Assembly (NCBI GenBank): GCA_012845835.1
Contig: JABAKD010000019.1
Coordinates: 3,247,032 to 3,311,031 of the forward strand
Length of the DNA: 64,000 bases
Direction of reading: 5' to 3'
Source: Undaria pinnatifida
Lineage: Eukaryota; Sar; Phaeophyceae; Laminariales; Alariaceae
Part shown: positions 27,501 through 39,500 of the stretch, in pieces
Layout: the number at the start of each line of letters is the position of its first letter
Numbering within the stretch: the first letter of the stretch is position 1
Notes under the pieces: generated by a model
The model's input: only the letters and a program-made list of their open reading frames with translations
What the model was told of the DNA's origin: nothing
Database searches by the model: none
Program-made: the position numbers and the translations under genes

Positions 27501-30500
27501 CTTTCTGGGAATCTTTTTGGGTGACCGACGTTGACGTTGAACCTCATTCACGCCGCGCGCACAGTCGGACGGCGACCAACATGAAAATATGCCAAGAATG
27601 TTTTTCACATTTCTTTCTTTATGGGGGAGAAAAATGCCATTGGAGTGATGACGCCGCGCTGGGGGAGCAAGGGTCAGGTCGGGGGTGTATTCCCTTTTTC
27701 ACGACCTGGTATTCACCAGTCGCACGAGTGACTCTGTACCTCACCGACCAAAAAAAAGGGTTGGGTGGTTAGTTTGGCGCAACCTAGCTGAACCACCCCG
27801 TTAATGATTCATTCGCGAAAAAATAAAAACGGCACGAAGAAACCCTATGGCCGCCCAGGGAACAGGGGGGGGTGTCACTCGCGCGAGTGACACCGAGTCA
27901 CCGCAAAAAAAGGTCCCTTATAAACCCCTCCGCTCTACCGTGGGATTGGTCGGGGGTGCGGCAGAAAAGAAAGTTCCCGGGCTCCTAAGATGGGGAGCTG
28001 AAGTTTTTCACCAAAAAACATGGATGGCTTCGGAGAGAGTGGTTCGCGCAACCTGGCCAAACTTTTCCATGCGTTGCTCTAACAGTCCCCCCAAAAAAAA
28101 CAAAAACCCGATAGAAACGAAAATATCAAATATCATGCCGCTAATAACCGATAGCGTCCACGCTTGAGGAGCTCAACCGGGCAGAAGGTCAGCAAAGTTT
28201 CGCCCAGAAGTGCAACCCAAACCGTGGGGTAACTCGTTGATTGGTCGATGTTGAAGCTCGTGGTGCACATGTGCCGTACCAGATGACCGCTACAAATCAC
28301 AATGATCGGTAAACCTCCAGCAGAAGTGCCTGATTCCCGCTTTTTCCGCCCTTTTGTCTCACGGGTATATACCATTGTCACGAACGTACACAGCGGGTGG
28401 AACCGACCTCTTCGCCCTAGGCTTGGACATGGACGCCATATGTGGCGACCCTGGAGAGGACCTCGCCGATATTACGGTGAGACGCCTGCCGTTACACAGC
28501 CCTGTAAATCGCGGTCCATGGTGACCGTGGGTAGGCGAAGTAGATTCCAACTGCAAATGTATCCGACCTGGCATTTACTAGCAATCACCACACGCCGAAC
28601 CACAAACGCGCAAGCTAGGCACAAAAAGACGCCCAACTCCCCAAACTACCGCACGAAACATTGTCTGTAATACCCAGTCTACTAAACTTGAGGTATTAAT
28701 TGGTTAGCGAGTTATAGTCGGACAACCCACAGCTCTAGAAGCTACCTTTATCGCCGACCATTCTCAAGGAGGCGTGGCGTTACCTCTACGCCACCCTGTT
28801 AAAGTTGCATCGCGCTTGCCATTCCTTCGGTTATGCGACATCGGACCCAGCCGTTCATATTAATTGTGGCCGTGATTTTTGTCACATTTTTTTCCTGAGA
28901 GGTCGTTGCTCCGACCCCGGAGTTTTCGTAGCCTGTCTAGCGACCGCGGAATAGATTACGGCGATCAGTAAAATGTGACAACAACAAACACAACAGCAAC
29001 AATCCGCCTGTTCTTCTTCGATCAGGTTCAACGCGGTACGCTCGCAGCAGGGGCGGCCTCAGTCATGACCGGAATCGCTATTGTAGGCGCGGTAGTAACC
29101 GCCGCAGTTGCTTCGAGCGGAGCCGCCGCCGCCGCTGCGGGTGCCTCCGCCGCTGGTGCGAGCGCGGGAGCGGGAGCCACTGGGGCTGCTGCGGCTGCGG
29201 CAGGGTCTGGGGCTGGCACAGGGGCCGTGGTGGAGGAAGCCAGTGCTGGAGGCATGGGAGCTCTCGTCTCGATACTGTCGGTGGGTTGGGTCCCTCTAGA
29301 ACTGCCCCTTCGTTGTTTTGGGATAATCCACTTAATCCACTCGGAAATTTGTGAGTGGATTAATTTTGCCGTAGGTAAAAAGGGTTAACTTTTTTACTGA
29401 CTGTGCTGCACGCATTATCTTGGTGCGAAGGTATAATTCTAAGGATGCCATCCTCAATACGCTTGGGGTGCAGTTCATCAAAAGGGTCAGAGTATAGCCG
29501 TTTGATTGCAGTAGTACCTGGTATATGGTATTGCGACGCGGCGAAATCTTGTGGGTTTTGCGGCAAACGAGCAAGAAACCATGCACAGCACACGCAATCG
29601 TAACGGGTCGCAGTGGGCACAAGAAAAACGCTACAATGCCAAGCTCATGCTGCCCGTGCGGCGCAGTTCTTTGACGCAGTTGCGTTGTAAGAAGAGAGCA
29701 TACATACCATTACTTTCATCGGCCGATGTATGGTCGTTCACTCCGTGGAGTGCGCGCGACCGTCACCAGGCCTCCTTCCCAATTTCCATTTATTTTTACG
29801 CTTTGTATCCAAGTCTCCCCTCGGGCGACGACGGCCACTCCCTCGCTCGTCTGTTCCGCCTGCCCAGGCCGGACAAGGGGCCGACAGGTTCGGGAGCCCG
29901 CCTCCGATAGGGGATTCTACGTTCCGCAGCCCGTCGGCGGCCATCGGGTTCTTGCTAATGGCGCAGCTGCAGTTTCTAGCAACTCTCTCCCTCGTACCCA
30001 GCATAGGAAACAGCGAGTCCCTTTTATCGGCCTTCGTTGATAATCTCAGGTGAGTGCTATCGCGGGGTCAATCTCCCGTTATCGCACCGATCTGCTGCGG
30101 CTGCCTGCGCTTGGCCCTGCCATGTTCTGGTGCATGGATCGAGAAACCGTCCTCCCGCGTATTGTTTAGGACAGGCCCGTAGAAACACGTGCCGTTGAGG
30201 CAAACACCACCGTGGTAAACATACGAGTAGCATGTCGCCAAATCGACTGAGATACGGTCAACCCATGTCCCCAATGCTTCTCCCATAGATATGACGCGAG
30301 CTACGATAGGGAGGTGGCACTTTTTTCGGGCAAAAAAATGTTTTTTGAAGGACGAGGCTCCTTAACCTGTTGAGAAAATCGCCAGAATGAGTGTAATTCT
30401 TGCTTTTTAATGCAAAATGAATATTATTTTGGTGTACCTAGGTCATGGAGGTTACACCTTTGTTTTGTTTAGTCGGGTCGCGCTTTCAGTTTAGTCCAAA

Positions 30501-33500
30501 ATCAACCTTAGTTTCAACCATTCAATCGTTCTTACTCACAGCTGACTTTTTTTCATTTTTGTTTTTTAACTCAACGTTTTGGGTGAGGCGTAGAGCTCTC
30601 CTTAAGCCAACAACCCTGCAGGGCGAAACCAAAATGCTGCATGCTTACCGTACAATTAGCGTGTTTCGATGGTCCTTTTGGGTGCAGGTGGATCAACTTG
30701 TGGGTGCCGATTTTCTCGGAGCGTTTTGGCGGGTCCTGTGACTTTGCTGACGGCGACGCCTTTGGCGCCAGCAGCGTCGGTGGAGACGTGTTCGTGGGTA
30801 ACACCGTGCTAGTGCTGGGCCTACTCCTGGTGGTGCTGTTTGTCCACGTCATGATAATTTCTGCCGTGGAGGGGTACTGGCTTGCTCAGGTGCGAACGAA
30901 CGTCATCCGCAGTAAAAAGCAGGACCGGCACCACCGCTCCCTTTTACGGCGAACCAGCGTCTTTAGGGAAAAGTCTCTCGGACTGATTCTACGATAGCCC
31001 CGCCCCAAAACCAGCGATTTTCTCTAACGAACGTTTCATCATCATCATCATGGCTGCTCGACACAAAGAAGGATATAATTGAGAACAAAGTATCCACATA
31101 TTTTCTTGTGTGCAAAGGTCTATCGATCGATGACGTCGGGGTGTCGAGGAACACCGTATTTCAGGGAACACGACCGGAAGCTGGTTTTGAAACCGGTGAT
31201 TTCGTTGAGGCTACCGTAGAACGTCTCCTCGGAGCGTTACAGTGCGATCATCTTGCAGTAGTGAATGGGTTGGCTCCTTTTGGGGCCCATAAAAACGACC
31301 AGAACAGACGTGACAGGTGAATTTCTATCCACAGGCTAGTGTTTCCGTGCAGCAGTACGAGTGGTACCGTGCCGCGCGCGCGTCGAATAATTCCTTGGGG
31401 TGCAGCAGCTCAGAGAGTAGTTGACCGTTTCTCAAGCCAGCATCCGCGCCGTTTCGGGTGGTCGATGCTGCAATCGTCAAAATTGTGTCCGCCAGTTTTT
31501 CCCTCTGAAAATCTCAAACGGGTTAAGCTAGTTAAGATCTAGAGGCGCACAGAGGATGTTCGCTCGTCCGTTGGCGTGAACGTTCGATGGGATTTGGGCA
31601 GATTGTACTGTGGTTACTCTCTCCCAGACCACGGTGGCCCCTGTTTTCGGGTGTTTGTCGCGGTTTTCTAGGTGTGCTTTTGAAGGCAACTTCAAAATCA
31701 ATATCGGACGGGTCTAACCCCGCCTGTCATGTGTCTGCCCCGGCGAACATGTGACTGAACTAGACGCGCTAGGAGGTCACGGAACATGATCCTCAGCACG
31801 TGAGCGCTTCGAGTTCCGTACGAAATTTCACTGTACAGGAGGACGTGTCGAACGTTCGGTACTCGGCGTTGCACGCGAACATTAGAGCGCGACGTAGGCT
31901 TCGCGCTGGACCGGCGCGAATCTAACATCGGAAGTTCCCCACGGTGCTGTAGACTTCTAAAAAAAACGTCGTGTGCCCTGCCCACCGGGCCCCACAAAGG
32001 GTGGCACCGCCTTACGAAGCAGGCTACGTCGACAGGGATAACACTATATTTTTATGAAGCTCCCCACTTGAGGTGCTCCCTGCATCCAATCCATTCAACC
32101 TGCATCAAATCCATCCAAACGCTGTATTTTGATGAAAACGTGAAAAAAAAGCGGGGTGACTAAGGCTACGGGGGGGGTCACTTTTAGGGGCCGGTTTTTT
32201 GCGGTGGGCAGGTATGAAACGAAAAGCATCATGAAAAAAAACGAGAGCTCCTCAGTTAGGCCAACATATGCTATCCTTATCAAAGCGCGTGTCTTCCGCC
32301 GTGGTAGTCCGCCCTCCTCCCCCCCACGAGGGGAAATAAAACGGGAGCATAGGGAACGTCCACTAGGTTTGAGCAAACACCCTTATGTCGAGCTCACACC
32401 CATGTACACATATTCGTGTACTTCGTATTATGTTTAGGCGTTGTTGATCGCGTTTGTTTTCACCCCGAGTTTTTTCTATTTCTGGTGCGCAGAACCGCGC
32501 CACAACTGCAGTCAAAGCCGCCCGAGAGCTTTACGGCGTGGCTGCGGTGGACCTGAGCCCTAGCTCCGGCACACCCAGTGGGGGGCGGGGGCACCGCAAG
32601 CGGCGCAGTCGTTTCTCCACAGTGGCGAATATTGCCGATAACATCAACGATAACATCAACGATAGCGTCGTCAATGACATCGACGATAACATCACCAACA
32701 ACATCAACGACAACATCAACGACAACATAAACGATTGCACCGCGGACGGTTCGCCAGAAGCCGCGGCGACGCCCATCGGAGGAGGCGACGGAGATAGCGC
32801 GGCTGAGATTTCGCGGGCTCCGTCACCGGTTGCGATGTCCGGCGCGGGATCTTCTCCCCGCTCACAGGTAAGAGTCGGAGGAAGAGGGGTGTACTCGATA
32901 TTCATGCATGGTCGTAGTCGTATGACCATGGGCAAGCGTCGGGGGGGGGGGGGGGCCACAAACCTAGCGTTGCGCTAGTCGCATCTGTTGTAGGAGCTCA
33001 TGGAAGGCCAAGGCAAGCGTGGGGGGGGGCGGGTGGTGTTCTTATTCCCATGCATGGCCGTACTCTTTAGATCATGAATCGCAGTACTCGGGGTCAGGGA
33101 CGATTTAATTGGCTGTGAAAAGCGTGACACACTTCGTGCGCGATGCTTCCGCAGTTCCAGGAACTATTAATAGCAGACCTTCGAAACAAAAACTGTCGCC
33201 CGAGAAGCACGACAAGCTTAGCCGTTGCCCTTGCAAGACCAATTCGCAGGTTTCTTCAGAAGAGCATGCTACGATAGGCGTGTGTCGAGCCTAACTGTTG
33301 TTCGGATCTCTCTCCTTGAGGAGCTCAATTTACCTGTTTCGTGTGGGTCCGGCATTCTGCGCACTCCGTCTGTATGTTTACCTTCCCTCTGTTGAGCACG
33401 TGATAACTAATACCAGGTATGTAGATAGGCGAGCCCATGTCGTTCATCTGCTTCGACGGGTACCGACGATTACCGTCAGTTACCGATTAGTACCTTCCCA

Positions 33501-36500
33501 AAAACAAACGCACGTTTTCGTCAAGTTACCTCGTGCTAACCGATGTAGTTCTCCATACTTTGGGGGGGTGAGGGGCTCACGAAACAGTCAGAAGTGTTTG
33601 GCCCAAGGAAGGAAGGCAACGCCTACTGAGGCCGAGGGATAAGACTCTATCCGCTGGGGTGAGGAGAGGATCCCCCCCCCCCAAAAAAAAAAAAAAGGTG
33701 TACGTTCATCTGCTTCGACGGGTACCGACGATTACCGTCAGTTACCGGTTAGTACCGATGGATATCGGTGGTTACCCACAGGCTACCCACATGTTACCCA
33801 CAGACTACCCACAGGTTACTCACAGATTACTCACACGCTACCGGAAGGTTATTGATGGCTATCGATGGGCACCGACTAAGCTCGAACGAATCCCAAAATA
33901 TTTTTTGAGTCCCTCTGGCGTAAAACAAGCTTTACTGTTCTTACTGCCAAGCCCTTGCACCCTGCGACGCTTCCCACATACTCCGCGACAGACATCCCCA
34001 CATGGGCTTATCAGGCATCAGCCACAAGGGTCTCCGTCCGCGTCGTCTCCTAGATCCTACTTTTTCAATTCCCCGCCCCCTACCCGGGACAACGCCTCTG
34101 CGGTCGAGGAGAACAGGGAAAACTGGTCGCCGAGGGTACGGGAATGGATGCCGGCGCCTGCCAGCTTGTCGCCGATGATTAGCGAGAACGGTATGTCGCT
34201 GCCTGGTAGCCCCACCCGGGAGGACAGTCGCTGCAGCGGCAGGGCCGGGAGGTTGGTGAGTCAACTAATTACGGCAGTAGCAGCTGTCGAATGTGCAGAA
34301 ATGTTTCGCCTAAGACTGCGACAGAGCAGTTAAGATAGGTTCCCTCGTTTTTTTTTTGTGCACCTTGGAAAGTTTCGTGAGTGGTCAAAATTGACGCTCA
34401 TGCTGCACACTGCTGTCGGACGGCAAAACTAGCAATTGACCGATTGGTGCACGGTAGCGACACAAACGGTAGGGCTGCAGAGCCCTTTCGGTCTTCCATC
34501 TTGACACCCCCACCGAGTCTTCTTCGGTTTTGTTCGGTTTTCCTGCTTACTTGCAGACTCCTTGTGGCTTGTCATTGCGATAGCATATAGCGGTCGCTGG
34601 GAACTCGTGCAGAGTCGTTCTATAATAGCCCCTCCAACTTTTCTCTAACGAAATAGCCGGTTTTGAAACCACTCCCGGCCGTGTCTCCTAAAATACGGTA
34701 CCCCCTGGCCACCCTGGCGTCATCGTTCGATAGTAATTTGCAAACAAGAAAATATTTGCAGATAACTTCTTTGTACCATGCTTCCTCGTGTGGAGCAGCC
34801 ATGAAACGTCCATTGAAGAATATCGCTGGCTTCGGGGGGGGGAGGGGGGGGGGGGGGTCGTAAGATCAATCTGCAGCACGATATTTAGAATTGTCGTCAA
34901 CTTACGGCAACGTGCGTGGGCTGGTTGGCGGACGCTTCGGGCGACTCGAAAGAGCTCTCTGTTTTCTCTTGGCTCGGTCAAGATTAGAAACGCGCAGTCG
35001 CTCGGAATATTATCGCCATTTTATGTCACGGGTGAAAGCACCAAGAGGGTTGACATGCCCCCCTCCCGAAAGATGGAGCAGAGCTATGTTGCTGCCGTGG
35101 GTCTTACCCTGGGCGGCTGTGGGACAACTACTGTAGCAACCTTTCCCTCAGACGTTTGAAGAATTCGACAGTGGACAATAAACCCGAGATCAAAAAAGAG
35201 CAAACGATTCATCATGGGAACGCGCGACAAACGGGAGGGCCAAGTAATGGTGAAATGGTATCGCATAAGAACTCAAGGGGGGGGGTAAACTGCCAGGACA
35301 ACCCTTAATTTGCGCGTCACACCTGTTGATGGTGTTTTTTTTACTTTCTAGCGGGGTGTGGTCAACGTCCAGCTAGGATACCGCACGAATAGCGCACACT
35401 TCATACGATGGCGTCCTGAATGATGGGAATATCTAGATTTTCCCAGAAGAAGGGGTTCCAAGTTTTTTTTGCCATGCTGGTACCCGGTGCCTGATCCCGC
35501 CTACTGCTGTGTTTCTTTGCAATCGCTATATTTCACCTGTGTATCATCTATTGGCGCTAAAAAGAAAAAAACGGGTGCCCATCGTTAGCGCCAGCAACCA
35601 GACAAAACCTAATATCAAGCTCATCAGTACCCAGCTCATCACAGACCGACCCCTCCTCCCCCCGTCCTTCCCCTTATTTCTTGTCCAACGCCCTCTATTC
35701 AGTACCCTCACGAGTCCGAAGTGTCGTCCCTGAGATCGGCCTCGCCCCCGTCTCAAAGCTGTTGGAGCGTGACACGTAGCCCCACCCGAGCGAGGTCGCT
35801 CACTATGCCAAGGAGCTCTATTAACAGGCAAAACCACGGGGGCAGGGGTAAGTTTGACAGCTACGTCGATCGTTCCACCGCTGGTTTAGAGGTAGACCAA
35901 GGGGAAAGGGATACGCCGCTGCGAAAGGGCACGGGACTAATTACCGACGAAAGCTACGTCACGCGCGATGATGGATATGCCTATGAGAGCGACGGAGGTG
36001 ATATTTTTCTGGACGAAGGTGACGACGAGATCGAGTGGGAAGCTCCAGGAGAAACGAGGTGATCTACTTGCTTCTAGTTGTACTTCGTTTAATTTTTCCA
36101 GTCGAGATGTTTTTGTTAGCCGTTGTTGTGACCACGGGCTGGCTTGAGATAACGTGATAATATCATCACCAGCAGCATTATCATCATCATCGCCATCAAC
36201 ACCATCACCATCATCATCATAATTACAATCATCATCACCATCGCCGTCACCATCATTATCATCATCATCGTCATCGTCATTATCGTCATCATTATCGTCA
36301 TCATTGTCATCATCATCACCATCATTGTCTTCAACGTCGCCATCATCATCACCACTCACCTCACCATCATCATCATCACCATCAGCACCATCATCGTCAT
36401 CAGCACCATCATCATCATCATCATCATCACCGTCATCATCATAATCATCATCACCATCATCACCATCATCTTCTAAAACTTCTCCGATCCACCGCCTTTT

Positions 36501-39500
36501 CGTGTACGAAGCTTGAATAATCGAGCCAAATACTGCATCATATCAAACCAGCCAAAACTGCGAGTTGACCATTATCAGCTTACACATTCCGGTTTTGTTT
36601 CGCTTCTATTTCCCAGCCTCAGCAACTCAGAAGTGGTCCCTAGCGAAGAACCGACGGCGCAGGTGGAGATTAACCCCATTCTCGCGTGCCGTCGACGGTC
36701 GCGCTCCATATGGCTGCATTTCCCGCACCTCGAGCTGCTCTTCCTCTTCTGGGCATTTGAGGGGGCTGTCGCGGCACAGGTCTCGGCTATAAGAATGGCG
36801 GAGTGCCCGTGGGTGTTCTGGTTAGCTGTCGCAGCTCTGGTGAGAAGTGCAACGCTGAAACAAGTTTAGCTGGTTTACTCGCACATTCTTTCCTTTTTTT
36901 TACTCCTCACTCCTTGCTTTCCAGCTCAAGGCGTATGAGGCTTGGCCCTCAGCGACCTTCTGGACAAGCCGTTGTCACAGGTGTCTTCCCGCCCCCCCCC
37001 TCCCCTACCGGGTTCGCACCTTCATTGTTACCGCGCTTAGGGTTCGGCATATTCCCGATTTTCAGCTTTTTCATGCTCGTCGATTTTCATTCATTACTGT
37101 ATTCACAACCTTCAGTTTTCTTTTATGCTCGTCGATTTTTATCCATTTTTTCTAACTCACGCTCTCGCGTTTTCCGCTAGTCGATTTGGCGAGGAAGAAC
37201 GCCCTGAAAAACGAAAACACCATTAGTTGGCTACTCTTACGTCATCGGCTGACTTTATGCACTTTTCGTTTCCAAAACGAACAGTGCTATCAGACGGTGC
37301 GGAAAAAACTCGCACTCGCGTTATTTTTTTATCGATATCGAGAATATCACGCCCTCTCTTCGAGAGTCGCTTCGTCTGTCTCGCCCCCACTATCTTCAAC
37401 GCAAACGGTTCGCAAAGAGGTCTGCCGGGGTTATGTGGCCGACGTGCGACGAACCTGTATAGCGCACATGGACACGACAAGCCCCCGTTCAGGAGGGACC
37501 TAGGAATGTCATTAAAACTACTTGTAGACGAAAAAGAAAGCAGGGTCTCTTCGAGGGTCATGACCCGGCCCGCGGGCCGGATCAGGAGGCAGTCAAAACC
37601 TCGAGGGTCCAGTGGGGTTGAATCAGGGGGTGTTGCCAATCTCACGGGTCGGGTCGGGTCGGGTCGGGTCGGGTCGGGTCGGGTCGGGTCGGGTCGGGTC
37701 GGGTCGGGTCGGGTCAGGAGGTTTTCAACAACAAAGTCTCACGGCTTCGGGTCGAGACATCCCCTGACGTGATCGGATCAGACCCTCGAGAAGAGATTTG
37801 ACCCGTCAACAGCCCCGATCTTATATTCTACGGTAACGTATTATTCGAGTAATGGTGGGCACAACTACTCCGTGAGAGATGGCTGTTCAGCTGCATAGCC
37901 ACGCCGCAGGACAGGGGGCATATGTCAGAAATCACCCCCCCCCCCCCCCCTCCCCTCTGCCTGGTTGGTAAAAACCCGACGTGCTCCGTCCTGGCATAGT
38001 AGGGATGCGAGGGTCTATGGTCATATGACTACGTCCATGCACAAATGAGGAAACCTTCCCCCCCCCCTCTCCGGCGCTTCTGTCCCCAAAAAGATGTGTG
38101 ATCAATGGCGAAGTGACAAAGGCGGATAAGACACATGAACTACGGTAGGGGCGCAGCCATTATCTTCTAATACTATTCGTCACTTGAGGAATGCTAAACC
38201 CGACCCAGGTGCTGGATTTGAGAAAAATCAAAAGCCTAACGCTATGAACAATATCATGTCTTAGGTACAAAACGAAAAAAAACTCACTTGAGGAATGCTA
38301 TACCCGACCCAGGTAATGAACTTGAGAAAAATAAAAATCGCAACCCTATGAACAATATCATGTTCTTAGGTACCAAACGAAAAAAAAACTCAATTGAGGA
38401 ATTCCTTTCCCGACCCAGGTGCTGAATTTGAGAAAAATAGAAATCGCAGCCCTATGAACAATCTCATGTCTTAAGTACAATACGAAAAATAAAAAAGCAA
38501 AAATAAAAAAAACGACTAGCAGCGATATTGTTGGGTTAAGGAGTCCCGAAATTCAAATATTTTGGCGAAGAAGTGCTAACTCTATCATAGCACGCGCCGA
38601 CAACAAATGACCAACCCTCCCGCCCCCATATACCCCTTTGCGTCGTGCCCAGCTATTGTTTCCTGTGCTCATGATGACCATGATAGGGCGGACGATCCTA
38701 GTGCGCGTTCGTCCCAACGGACTACTGGTCTTCAAGCTCTACAACAACACCGGGCGCGAGGGCCAGAGGCAACACGAATCCGGAGAAGAACATGACCAAC
38801 GTCAACTCATGCGAGCGGAGGATGGGGAAGGTTCACCGGCAAACACGAGGTCGGCTGCGGTAGCCACTGCTACTGCTAATCGAGCGGAGGGTGGCAGAGG
38901 GTTGGAGGCCGAGCCGGAACGTCCGAAGCACGGCTTCTGGCAAAAGGTATCTTCGTCACAAAACCATCTCGACCGTGTGCATCTGCTTGTGATGTATGTC
39001 ACGCAAAGTAGGTGTGCTGTAGGATACATTGTAGAATGGGCGGTTGCCCGGCGCATTATACCAAGTGTTTCAGTCTGAGATTCCAGGTACTTGACAAAGG
39101 TCGAAACATTTGGCGGGCCATTGCCTGTTCGCTCTTATTGGCGCTATTTCTAGCACTTACTAAGCGTAATCACCCCCTCCTCCTTACCCCACAGGAATAA
39201 AACAGTGGTCGTCGGGGATTGCTCTGAGCGCACAATTGCGGCGAATAACCTGCGTAATAGTGGATCAAAACCGTATATGATATTACAAGGCTTCGTGTTC
39301 GATGGGGAGCGAAGGGAGCCCTAGTTAGACCGATCGGCAGACGGCCCTCGGCAAGGGAGTTCGTCGGTCGGAGAGAACGGTGACAAGTCACATACAACCA
39401 CCACGAAGCCTTGCGGCTCATCGGGCAACCCGGATTTACGTGCCGTATCTCAACATTAAATCCCATTCCCCTCCCCCTCAAAGAGCGATACCTTCTCGTC

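Noticed and set aside
35937-36359. Minus-strand open frame of Asp/Asn
   Set aside because: It is the reverse reading of the ATC microsatellite plus part of an exon of gene 1; composition only.
37227-37772. Frame ending in GRVGSGRVGSG repeats
   Set aside because: Translation of the gggtc satellite in an intron.
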